This document shows, piece after piece, positions 42,426 to 51,949 of a DNA stretch of 55,381 nucleotides. The stretch is taken from positions 610,165 through 665,545 of the forward strand of contig JBNGIO010006379.1 in assembly GCA_049999805.1 (NCBI GenBank), written 5' to 3'. The position numbers and the translations under genes were made by a program. The notes under the pieces were generated by a model. It made no database searches. It saw only the letters and a program-made list of their open reading frames with translations, and was not told the DNA's origin. Within the stretch, counting starts at the first letter, position 1, and every line of letters begins with the position of its first letter. Source of the DNA: Folioceros fuciformis. Its lineage: Eukaryota > Anthocerotophyta > Anthocerotopsida > Anthocerotales.

Positions 42426-45404
42426 ATGAGCGTGCTCGATAAGGTGCTTGCTGTTGTGGACATGGGGCTCGATCGGCGCGCTTCCGAATCCACCTGGAGC
42501 TTCACGGATGGCGCTGATCCTGAAGGGGGTGTAACTGCTAGTACCGTTAGCAAGCTATGTCATGAGGGGTATCACACTGAAGCTGCCGAGGCTCTGGGAG
42601 TTTTGGTGCAGATACGTGGTTGTTTTCCCAAGTCTCTCTTGTATACTGTCCTCAAGAGTTGTGTTGTCAAAAAGGATCTTGTCGTGGGTCGCCGCGTCCA
42701 TGCATTGACGGTGAGAATGGGGTATGAATCGGACACGTTCCTGTGCAACCACATATTGCGAATGTATGCTTCTGACGGGAGGTTGCAAGACGCGATGGAT
42801 GTGTTCACCGCTGTTTCCCAACCAGATGCCTTCATGTGGTCTTCCATTATTTCTGCGTATGTTAAACATGGACAAGACAAGCAGGCCATACAGCTGTATC
42901 AGCAGATGCGCAGGTCAAGTGTGAAGCCAGATGGTCATGTATTTGTAGCAGCTCTTCAGGCGTGTGGCAGAGGAGCAGATTTGAAAACTGGGCAGGAGGT
43001 ACATGCTGATGTGTTGGCTAGTGGGGTTGAGCCTGATTTGTTCGTTTGTAACTCCTTGGTGGACATGTATGCAACGTGTAGGCGCTTGGAACACGCTGAA
43101 AGAGTGTTCAACGGGCTAGGCCGAAAAGATGTGGTGACATGGAATGCCATGATAGGAGGGTACGCCCAACAAGGCATGGGGCAGGAAGCCCTTGGTCTCT
43201 ACAGTGCTATGCAAGAAGATGGCGTGGCTGTACCCGATTCCGTGACATTCGTGTGCGTTTTGCAGGCATGTGCGAGTTTGGGCACCCCGGCTTTGGAGAA
43301 TGGGAAGCTGCTTCACGCACAGATTCGAGACAGGGGATTTCAATCTGATGTGTTTGTGGCCAACAGTTTGGTCAACATGTATGCAAAATGTGGCGATCTC
43401 CAGGTTGCTCAGAGAGTGTTTGACGGACTTGTCAAGAAAGATGTGGTGACTTGGAATGCCATGATAGCTGGATATTCCCAGCAAGGCATGGGTCAGCAAG
43501 CCCTTTGTCTTTACAGTGCGATGCAACAAGAAGGTATCGCTATACCCAATTCAGTGACATTCGTGTGCCTCCTGCAAGCCTGTGCTAGTGTTGGAAGTGT
43601 GGCGTTGGAGAAGGGGAAGCACCTTCATACACAAATCAAGGAACGAGGATTTATGTCTGATTTGTTCGTAGCTGACAGTTTGGTAAATATGTATGCAAAG
43701 TGTGGCAGCTTAGAAGACGCTCAAAGGGTGTTTGACAGTTCTGGTCAAAAAGATGTGGTGATGTGGAATGCAATGATTGCACGGTATTCCCAGCAGGGCA
43801 TGGGGCGGGAAGCCCTTCTTCTTCACAGTGCTATGCAAAAAGATGGCATGACTGTGCCTGATTCTGTGACATTCGTATGCCTCCTGCAGGCTTGTGCAAG
43901 TTTGGGCAGCCTGGCGTTGGAGGAGGGGAAGCAGCTTCACACACAAATTGCAGAACGCGGACTCCAAGCTGATGTGCTTGTCGGCAACAGTTTGGTCAAC
44001 ATGTATGCAAAGTGCGGCAGCGTAGAAGACGCTCAAAAGGTGTTTGATGGACTTAGGCAAAAAGACGTGGTGACGTGGACTGCAATGATTGCAGCATATT
44101 CCCAGCAGGGTATGGGACAGGAAGCCCTGAATCTCTACAGCGTTATGCAGGATGATAACGTTGCTGTACCGAACTCTGTGACATTCGTGTGCCTCTTGCA
44201 GGCATGTGCAAGTGTGGGCATCCCTGCTCTGGAGAAGGGGAAGGAGCTCCACATGCAGATTAGGGGACTAGGAGATGAAACTGACGTCGTCGTAGCAACC
44301 GGTCTGGTGAACATGTATGCAAAGTGCGGCAGCTTGGAGGATGCTCAGGGCGTTTTTGATGAGCTTGGTCAAAAAGATGTGGTGGCATGGAACGCCATGA
44401 TAGCAGGGTACTCGCAGCAGGGCATGGGCCAGGAGGCCCTCGGACTTTACAGGGCTATGCAAGATGAAGGCACTGCTGTACCAAATTCCGCAACGTTTGT
44501 ATGCTTACTGCAAGCATGTGCAAATATGGCAGCTTTGCACCTGGGAAGGCATCTACATGCTCAGATTGAACAACAAGGACTTCATGCTGATGTGTTGGTA
44601 GCCCGCAGTCTGATGAACATGTATGGAAAGTCTGGGAGCATGATCGATGCACAGCTGGTGTTTGATGCCTTGGCTGAAAAAGACGCCATCACCTGGAGTA
44701 TCCTGATTGCAGGCTACACCAGCCAAGGAGATAGTGATGTGGTCTTTGACCTGCTCCAGAGAATGCGAGAGGACGGCATACAGCCAGTGGGCATCACATT
44801 CCTTAGCATACTAACAGCATGCAGTCATGCTGGTCTAGTGAACAAGGGAAGAGCCTACTTTGATGCTATGAGCATACGCTACGCCATCACTCCCACTGTA
44901 GACCACTACGCGTGCATGGTGGATCTCCTGGGCCGTGCAGGCCGATTGGACGAGGCACTCGCTTTGATAGGCACAATGCCTGTACTGCCTGATGTTGCAA
45001 TTTGGCACACTCTTCTCGGTGCTTGTCGAAAGTGGAACAATGTGGAGGTGGGATGGCAGGCTTTCGGTGAAGCAGTGAAGCTAGACAGGGACGATGCTGC
45101 AGCATATATGTTGATGTGGAATATATGTACCGATGCTCAGCTGTGGGAGCAAGCCCAGGAGATGCAGGCAAGGAGAATAAGAATCAGGGCATGGAAGCAG
45201 CCGGGTCAGAGTTGGTGGACGGATATGGACGGACGGGTGCACAGTTTTATGGTTGGGGATCATAAGCATTTCAAGAGTGAAACTAAGTTGAACCCTGTAT
45301 TTTCCAAAATGAAGAAAGAAGCTGGAAGCAGGCACAGAGTGCCGGAGCTAATTCCAATTGCAAGACATTGCACTTTCCCATTAAAATATCTCTCTCACGC
45401 CTAA
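42426..45404 (+). CDS. PLS-class PPR protein 3 (E/E+ remnant, no DYW domain)
   Basis: Single exon, 992 residues, ATG at 42426. It belongs to the same subfamily as PPR proteins 1 and 2 (NMYAKCGSLEDAQRVFD, DVVTWNAMIAGYSQQGMGQE), but its N-terminus (MSVLDKVLAVVDMGLDRRA) and upstream DNA differ, and it has seven S motifs instead of eight. The N-terminal 30 residues are a poor targeting signal; a longer 5' exon cannot be excluded. The E region (KQPGQSWWTDMDGRVHSFMV) is followed by an E+-like piece (GDHKHFKSETKLNPVFSKMK) and then unrelated residues up to the stop. It shares TACSHAGLVNKGRAYFD and CMVDLLGRAGRLDEALALI with the others. Probably an organelle RNA-binding protein. Confidence 0.92.
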   Translation: MSVLDKVLAVVDMGLDRRASESTWSFTDGADPEGGVTASTVSKLCHEGYHTEAAEALGVLVQIRGCFPKSLLYTVLKSCVVKKDLVVGRRVHALTVRMGYESDTFLCNHILRMYASDGRLQDAMDVFTAVSQPDAFMWSSIISAYVKHGQDKQAIQLYQQMRRSSVKPDGHVFVAALQACGRGADLKTGQEVHADVLASGVEPDLFVCNSLVDMYATCRRLEHAERVFNGLGRKDVVTWNAMIGGYAQQGMGQEALGLYSAMQEDGVAVPDSVTFVCVLQACASLGTPALENGKLLHAQIRDRGFQSDVFVANSLVNMYAKCGDLQVAQRVFDGLVKKDVVTWNAMIAGYSQQGMGQQALCLYSAMQQEGIAIPNSVTFVCLLQACASVGSVALEKGKHLHTQIKERGFMSDLFVADSLVNMYAKCGSLEDAQRVFDSSGQKDVVMWNAMIARYSQQGMGREALLLHSAMQKDGMTVPDSVTFVCLLQACASLGSLALEEGKQLHTQIAERGLQADVLVGNSLVNMYAKCGSVEDAQKVFDGLRQKDVVTWTAMIAAYSQQGMGQEALNLYSVMQDDNVAVPNSVTFVCLLQACASVGIPALEKGKELHMQIRGLGDETDVVVATGLVNMYAKCGSLEDAQGVFDELGQKDVVAWNAMIAGYSQQGMGQEALGLYRAMQDEGTAVPNSATFVCLLQACANMAALHLGRHLHAQIEQQGLHADVLVARSLMNMYGKSGSMIDAQLVFDALAEKDAITWSILIAGYTSQGDSDVVFDLLQRMREDGIQPVGITFLSILTACSHAGLVNKGRAYFDAMSIRYAITPTVDHYACMVDLLGRAGRLDEALALIGTMPVLPDVAIWHTLLGACRKWNNVEVGWQAFGEAVKLDRDDAAAYMLMWNICTDAQLWEQAQEMQARRIRIRAWKQPGQSWWTDMDGRVHSFMVGDHKHFKSETKLNPVFSKMKKEAGSRHRVPELIPIARHCTFPLKYLSHA

Positions 45405-46223
45405 ATCCTAAATCCTGCTGAAACAAGCAAGTCTTGTACAGTTGTCCATGAGAACTGCGTTCCTTTTGTCTTTCAGGACGAAACGTACAGAACCCTGGGC
45501 CTTGTCGTAGATATCGACACTTGCCTTTGTCCTTCATCACCTGGCCTTTTCAACAAAATGAAGACGGGTCGGTAGCAGAAAAGAATATCGAGGACAAAAG
45601 ATTTTTCATCAGCATCATTCTTTTTTATGTATTCATGTAGAGAGCCCGAGTTTTACAGAATAGGAACAAGTGGACAAAAGGCTGAGGGCAAAATAAGAAC
45701 AAGAGAGCAAACGGAAGGCTTTGAGGCAAAGCAATGCACATGAAAGGGGCATCTCAACCCCTACTAGCACGAATGAGTTGCATGCCTCACAAAGCAATTA
45801 TTCATCTTACAGACGTTCCATTCCATAAGGTACTGAAATTGTGATGGTTACCAAGCTTGAAGCTTGATGTGTTATGGGCAAGAAGCCTAGATTTTGAGTT
45901 GCTACATATGGTATAGAGAATTTGAAGGTAATTGTCTTGGTCTGCCCAAATGCCCATTTGCAATATCCTCCAAGTGATATACATATGCTTCTAGATATTC
46001 TTCTTAGCATGTATAATTAAATCGATAAACTCCACAAGAAGATAGGAATTAAAGTTTAGGGTTGTTAGCATGTATAATAGATTAAATAGATAAACTCAAT
46101 AGAGTAGTAATTTATTTATTTGAGAAGAACAAGATGATGGAGAAACTCATCTACCCCTAGAGAGGGAGACATGGTATACTTGGAGCTAACTCCCCGAGGT
46201 CTAATGACTACCAATAGCACCTC

Positions 46224-46396
46224 AAACATCATGGTCTAGGAGGAGAAAGGGTCTACTTACCACCATTAGGGTTGCTCACGCTGCTACTCCAAAAACAAGG
46301 TAGGAATTAAAACATCATGGTCTAAGAGGAGAAAGGGTCCACTTACCACAGGGGTTGCTAACGCAGCCACTCCAAAAACAAGGTAGGAATTAAAGT
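46224..46396. repeat. Tandem duplication, about 86-bp unit
   Basis: AAACATCATGGTCTA starts at 46224 and again at 46310; both copies end in CCAAAAACAAGGTAGGAATT. The copies differ by a few substitutions and small gaps. Confidence 0.8.
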
Positions 46397-46870
46397 TTAC
46401 ACTGCAATTCTTTTGATGAGAAGTTGGTAGATCAATATAAAGTACTCACTACTCATGCCCTTTCAACATAACCTTCCTCTACTTTGTTTGAGATGATATG
46501 TGAAAATTGCTTGAAGCCTTTTAATACAACCTTCTTATTCTTTCTTGAGATGATGTTGTATAATTTCCACACCATGTTATTCAAGCATGCAAGTATAGTA
46601 AAACCCAACAACTAAACCCACATTTTGCTACAAATTTCATGCAAGACTTGCAGAACAAGCATAAGCTTTTATTTGACCTCATTTTTTTATGGAGGACCAA
46701 CAAAACAAAGTAGCAAAACCCTAAACCTTAAACCTAAACCCTTCTTTCCAAATATGAACAAAGATTTGACTTCATATGAAGGACAATGACCTTGATAGAT
46801 CCATTGAAGATGACATTGAGAGTCTTCATACTTAAATCATAATCAATATTATCCTTTTAACCTCCTCTTG

Positions 46871-46990
46871 AAGATGATTCATAATCAATGTTGAACATTA
46901 AGATTGTCCTTTTAATCTTCTCCTTAAGATGAGTCATAATCAATGTTGAACATTAAGATTATCATATTAGCCTTCTCTTGAAGATGAGTT
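46871..46990. repeat. Tandem duplication, 54-bp unit x about 2.2
   Basis: AAGATGATTCATAATCAATG at 46871 recurs as AAGATGAGTCATAATCAATG at 46925, and a third start (GAAGATGAGTT) follows near 46979. Confidence 0.75.
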
Positions 46991-47150
46991 CTTTCTCAGA
47001 AGAGTGACTATTGCTATTCTTAGTTACTAGTGCTATTCTTAGCAACTATGGTCACTCATGTTTGGTTGGTACACTGGAGGAGTTAACCATAGCTATTGTG
47101 GCACTATTGCATCTTATACTTACCACTAGCTAAAAGATGGACGATGGATA

Positions 47151-47275
47151 GACCTCAACTCATAAGTGACCAAGGACGATGAGGTCGAGGACTCAACTCA
47201 TAGGTGACCAAGGGTGGCGAGGTCCGGAGACCTCAACTCATAGGTGACCAAGGGTAGGGCAGCAAGGTCCATAGT
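47151..47275. repeat. Tandem repeat, 38-40-bp unit x 3
   Basis: Three starts at 47151 (GACCTCAACTCATAAGTGAC), 47189 (GGACTCAACTCATAGGTGAC) and 47229 (GACCTCAACTCATAGGTGAC). Confidence 0.75.
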
Positions 47276-47383
47276 AGGTGACCAATATACTAGTTTTTCC
47301 AAAGTGGCGAACTTCCAAGAAGTACAAATGACATAAGAAACATGGGTGGTAGCCTTCTAAGTGGTAGCCTTCTAAGATACGCT

Positions 47384-48786
47384 TCATTGCAAGTTGTATG
47401 AGACTTTAGTTACTCCTTTCTTCACTCGAATGCTAGTGACCTGCAAAGACAATTAGACTAGCATAACCTCCGAACCACATCAATACAATCTTAGTGAAGT
47501 TTATGTTCCCTTCAGAACAAATATGTACCTTTATAGGTCCGATTTGGGAGATATCTGCTACATGAGTTCCTCCACAAGGGCAGCCAGCGAGGTCACCCAA
47601 AAAGACAACGCGAGGGGTACTCTCCTAACACACAAAAATTATGTGATAAAATTAACATTTGTTCAGTGCACAGTTTGGAAAACACATGACCAAGATATGT
47701 GATAAAGGGGCACCTTTGGTATGTAATCAGGTAGCTTTCCTCCGCATAGAATGGCTGCTTTGTCATAGGGCACCATGACAACACGTACCTACAACACAAT
47801 TCCGAGGTCTTTGTTAAACTTGACATGAAAACTTCACACTGTCACTAAGGGCAAGTCTGCCAAGGGCTACAGGTTTTTAGAGAACCTACTTTGCCCCCTG
47901 CTGCCACAAGTTTGTTTGCATCCGCCTCTAGCGCGGCACGTTTTCTGTCTACCTCGTTGAGCTGTATACAACCTTTGTACTCCACAAAAGGACTGAATCA
48001 TGAACAAGAACAGTCCGTCCGAGGATTAGTTATATCGGGGACAAAATGTAGAAATGCATCACATCAGAAAATATCCATGATGAGGGAACTACCCGTCAGG
48101 AAAGTGATGGCCCTTTGTTGGCTCCAACTCAAGGAATCCCACGTTTTGCATGCAAGCATCTAACAGATGCCCGGCTGAATGGAGTCTGAAATCAAAGCCA
48201 GAACAAGGAGAAGCTGTGGATAAAAGAACAAACCAAGTTATGCAGCGTGGTGGCGAAGGTCCATCGAGGTGACCTGCAATTTAGCTCTCGTCGAGGTCTG
48301 TCAACAGACACGGTTACTTCCTGACCTTGCTGAAAGGCATTCTCATTCTGGTTCGCTTGAAAGATCCCATAGTGATGGACCTGACGAATGAAAGTTCAGG
48401 CTTTGGAGTGCCCACACTTGCAGCAAAAGGCTGTAGATGTACTCCAATGACCGAGAGCACTTACTATGCCACTCTTCAGCCTCACATCGTTCACCAGAAA
48501 TTGAACTTGTCCATCAAGAGAAGAGATGAACCCCGTGTCAGCCGGTTGACCTCCTCCCTGTGGGTAGAGGATCGTTTGATCTAGCACAACACTAATGCGA
48601 TCTTCATCCTGTAGGTGCATACATTCAAGCCACAACTTTAGCCTCCCACGGTCAGTTACAGGTGCAAGTCAGTTGACACTGTGATGCGTCCATTACTTGA
48701 GATACTTTCAAGACTGTGGCCTTGGCCTGAAGTGCCGACATGTCCTCAAAGTAGGTCAGTTTTGTTGCAGGGAGTGCCAGAACCAT
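47384..48786 (-). CDS. AlaX-type alanyl-tRNA editing protein
   Basis: Eight exons with consistent phases: 48786-48697, 48608-48465, 48380-48274, 48185-48093, 47992-47890, 47788-47714, 47624-47529, 47440-47384; 254 residues. AlaX proteins are free-standing relatives of the AlaRS editing domain that hydrolyse mischarged Ser- or Gly-tRNA(Ala). Marks in order: MVLALPATKLTYFEDM, VVLDQTILYPQGGGQPADTG, VHHYGIFQ, RRELNCR/LHSAGHLLDACM with the zinc pair H116-xxx-H120, KGHHFPDG/PFVEYKG, GCPCGGTHVADI with the second metal site (C221, H225), and a final SIRVKKGVTKVSYNLQ. The enlarged N-terminal half resembles long eukaryotic AlaX. All expected metal ligands are present, so activity is likely. Introns are 84-101 bp. 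An upstream transit-peptide exon (ATG near 49082) is possible but not required. Confidence 0.93.
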
Positions 48787-49350
48787 GGTGCTTAGCTACA
48801 GAAGCACAATGCACTCGCCTGCAGTCGGATGACCCTAGTTTCAGCAATGACAACTCGCTTCTGAAAGATCCCCTGAAAATGGTGATCTGAAATTTGTCAG
48901 GGCATGCGTGGACCAACTTCCCAGCCAACGCTGTTAATGAGTGACAACAGTACCGCTCGATATGCCATCGACAACCAAGCTGAGGCAATGCCCGCATTTT
49001 TCACCATAAGGACGGATAACCTACCGACGACTGGTTCGCGGAAAGAGACGAGAACTGCTGCGGAAAATGCACGCCTCCTCATCTGCAAGGAGCGCACATC
49101 GTAGATACATGAATTTGAGAGTTCCAGCTACGCGTGCTCAGGACATCGGTAAAGCACGCTTCCACCTAAACCAAGTGTGACGACCGAGAAACCGTTCGAA
49201 ATTCAGAGCGTCACCATCTTGGCAGGGGTGGAGCGCATTTTGCTAGTCGTAGCATCGTCAGTGAGAGCAGGCGTTCATAAGTCTACTTGGCCGAGCTCAG
49301 CGCTTTGTAGTGAAGCAGGAGTGCACATGGATGTTGTTGGACAAGGTTGA
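48787..49350. other. Intergenic, AlaX-like gene upstream region
   Basis: No strong gene. On the minus strand MRRRAFSAAVLVSFREPVVG, followed by a GTAGGTT donor-like site, could be an alternative first exon of the AlaX-like gene, but I found no join that keeps the frame with certainty. Confidence 0.35.
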
Positions 49351-49608
49351 ATGGCCCCGTTCAAATCCCTCTCCTCCAAGTCGCCGATATCGCTATGCTG
49401 TTTCAAGTGCTTGCCAACAAAGGCTCGGATTATGGGAGCAGGAGGGAAAGACTATTTTCTGGCAACTATGCTTCTGATTTTCGCCAGTATTTTCTTGTTT
49501 CTAGTCAGCAAGGTCCACGATGATCCCCCTCCCGCCACCAACAAGTTCAAAGGTCTGAATCCCAATGTGCCTGGTGCTGCATCCGCAAGGGGAATTTCTG
49601 CAAAATGA
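49351..49608 (+). CDS. Possible small single-pass membrane protein
   Basis: Open frame of 85 residues with one clear membrane helix (YFLATMLLIFASIFLFLVS), a short basic/Cys-containing N-terminus (CCFKCLPTKAR) and a Pro/Gly-rich tail (HDDPPPATNKFKGLNP). A 7-residue upstream frame ends with TGA directly before the ATG (TGAATG). No family recognised. It could be a chance frame. Confidence 0.35.
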   Translation: MAPFKSLSSKSPISLCCFKCLPTKARIMGAGGKDYFLATMLLIFASIFLFLVSKVHDDPPPATNKFKGLNPNVPGAASARGISAK

Positions 49609-50635
49609 AGTTTGTGAAGCAGGAAGGGGGAGGGACTGTGGCAATGCGATGTGGTCTTAAAATTGCCTTGGAAATTGCACACAGCAGCTTCCTGGACTGC
49701 AAGTGTGAAAACCGGACGCATCTGCATCGTCACCGCTGGGCCTCGCATCTGAAGGTCTCTGATTATCTCGTTTCCAGTCTTCATAGTTATGAGGCTCTCT
49801 ACTAGCTATGCGCCTGCAGAGGAACATCCGCATGGACGGCACTAGGGGCGGCGGCCGGGTGGAAGACATGACGAGCCAGGGCGTGGAAGGATGTCAGATT
49901 CTTCTGCCGCAAATTCGACCGCAGATTCTTCTGCTTCGAAGGTCAGGAGCTCTTGCGATCCATCGCATAGCTCTTCTTAAGGTCCAACAACTACGTCATC
50001 CCAGGGCTTCATTTCCTTCCATCCTGGGGGCCAGAGCTGGAAAGACTCCACCCGCAACGCGAAACTGCTGTCCACCATTTCAGCCACTACCTGTTTCATC
50101 CTTCCGACGAGGTGTGGGGCCTGATTTCCCGATTCAAACAGCAGTACTTGTGGCAGCAGAACTCCAGGTGAGCATCATCGACAGACCGCATCTTTCGCCG
50201 CTCTGGTAGGATGCCAAGCTACGGTACGCTGCACCACAGCTCCTTGCATGCATTTTCAGCAACAGCATGGTTCCCAACATTACGCTCAATGACATGCCAA
50301 CGGACTCCCGGACTGGCCGAGGCCGCGAGTGCGGAGCATCTAGATTGTCCTGGTGACGTCACTTTAGCCAGCCTGCCACGACCAGCTCCGGGACATTTTC
50401 CTCGGCAATCCCACGAGGAAGTAGCCCGATTGTGAGCGTCCCCTACCCAAAAGTATTCCTTCCGTTGGACATTCTGAGGACGTTCCGTGGGGCATCAAAC
50501 CCTTCGACTGAGGGATTGAAAGGGGCCGGCAGTGAAGTAAATTCAAATTCGGTGATTACGGCTCGCCATCTAGGCCGAGTGGCGCCTGTTAGTATCAGAT
50601 CGGATATCGATAATCTCTGTTCTAAAATAAACACT

Positions 50636-50697
50636 TGTTACAGGGTAGATGGAAATTCCATCTACCCTATAACGAAATTTCCATCTACCCTGTAACA
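50636..50697. repeat. Perfect 22-bp inverted repeat with internal third copy
   Basis: 50636-50657 (starts TGTTACAGGGTAGATGG) is the exact reverse complement of 50676-50697. The 18-bp spacer contains CCATCTACCCTATAAC, a third, slightly altered copy. It can form alternative hairpins; a miniature-element end is possible, but no target duplication is obvious. Confidence 0.85.
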
Positions 50698-50818
50698 AGA
50701 TAAACAACCCACAACGGGGAAAAAGCCAAGAATGGGGCCTAACCCCCTTTGCCTAAACCCTAACTCCCTATCGTCCCTGACATGTCGCATTGAGGTGTAA
50801 GATACGGCCTACTTACCA

Positions 50819-51075
50819 CATGGCCGTTGAAGCTGCTGCATATTTCATGCTCCACCATGGCCGTTGAAGCCGCATATTTCATGCTCCACCATGGCCGCTG
50901 AAGCCGCATACTCCGCGCTCCACCATCGCTGCTGAAGCCGCATACTCCATGCTCCATCATGGCCGCTGAAGCCGCATACCTCGCGCTCCACCATCGCTGC
51001 TGAAGCCGCATACTCCATGCTCCATCATGGCTGCTGAAGCCGCATATTCCATGCTCCATCATGGTCGCTGAAAAA
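50819..51075. repeat. Minisatellite, 34-bp unit x about 7.5
   Basis: Units such as CATGGCCGCTGAAGCCGCAT follow each other; the first is 37 bp. Copies 3 and 5 (CGCGCTCCAC ending) alternate with copies 4 and 6 (CATGCTCCAT ending), so the array has a 68-bp higher-order period. Confidence 0.85.
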
Positions 51076-51322
51076 TCGCGTTTGCCACCACGCCGGATAG
51101 AGAAGCCTCATACCACTTCTACTAACATGATGGGCCTTCATGTATGTCTTCAAATACCTTAAAAAATCCTTACCATGGCCCCATCCATTTCAATAGTAAG
51201 GGGATGAACAAGTGACCTTGCTGCATGGGCCCGTACTTGCAAATCTTCCTTATCACACTTCCTTCTGCCATCCAATCGGCCATCCAATCGGCAGGTCGAT
51301 AACGACGTGCTCGTTGATGGTT

Positions 51323-51394
51323 GAAGAGACTGTCACCACCACACCGCTATGGAAACGTGAAGAGACTGTCACCACCACACCGCTATGGAAACGT
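51323..51394. repeat. Tandem duplication, 36-bp unit x 2
   Basis: GAAGAGACTGTCACCACCAC starts at 51323 and 51359; the copies are nearly identical. Confidence 0.85.
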
Positions 51395-51727
51395 GGTCCC
51401 CGGTCCCCTGATCAGGAACCTCGGATTTATGTAGGATGATTGATGAACATAAGATGCATCATGTGCAAACCCAAGGGGTCTCATTTTGATAATGACCATG
51501 ATACTAATAATAATAATAACATCTCATGGGACCTTAGATATTATAATATTTATATTTATACCTTATTTAAAAGTATTTATAAATTTTGAATATTATAATT
51601 ATCAACAAGAAAACCTCACTAGATGTAAGTCTAGTTAATGAGAGCAAAAGTATATTTTCTATGGATCAAATCCTTCTTCCCTTTTCTTGATTTCAACTTA
51701 ATTTTCTAAGTGAACTCTGTCTTGTGT

Positions 51728-51800
51728 AGGAAAGGCCTTGGAACTCCGTTGATCCATTGGAAGACAGGAAAGGCCTTCGAACTCCGTTGATCCATTGGGT
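51728..51800. repeat. Tandem duplication, 38-bp unit x 2
   Basis: AGGAAAGGCCTT starts at 51728 and 51766, each followed by GAACTCCGTTGATCCATTGG (second copy CGAACT). It lies directly upstream of the LINE remnant. Confidence 0.85.
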
Positions 51801-51949
51801 CTTCCACTTTCTATCTCAGCGGGCGATGTCACTTTGCCTGGATGGTCAATATAACACTCTTGCTCCCATCAATTCTGGGTTAACCCCAGGGTTCGCCAAT
51901 CTCGCCTATTGTTTTTCTATTCTTCACTTCTGATCTCATCACTCAACTT

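Larger units (their letters stand above)
45405..47383. other. AT-rich, repeat-rich intergenic region
   Basis: About 2 kb without a gene. From about 45990 it is clearly more AT-rich than the window to its left. Local direct duplications: about 86 bp at 46224-46396, 54 bp at 46871-46990, about 39 bp (three copies) at 47151-47275, and GTGGTAGCCTTCTAA twice near 47346-47375. AAACCCTAAACC-like words occur near 46721-46741. I see no transposase or long terminal repeat. Confidence 0.6.
49609..51949. other. Intergenic region with repeats
   Basis: No gene I can support in 2.3 kb. It contains the inverted repeat at 50636-50697, the 34-bp minisatellite from 50819 and the short duplications at 51323 and 51728. 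From about 51430 it is AT-rich. A 133-codon open frame at 49808-50209 (plus) has no recognisable family. Confidence 0.4.

Noticed and set aside
48321-48325. Donor-like GTCAG inside the AlaX-like third exon
   Set aside because: Reading through gives QQGQEVTVSVDRPRRELNC, which continues the domain; no intron needed.
49808-50209. 133-codon plus-strand frame
   Set aside because: No conserved motif, odd composition and no promoter or splice context.
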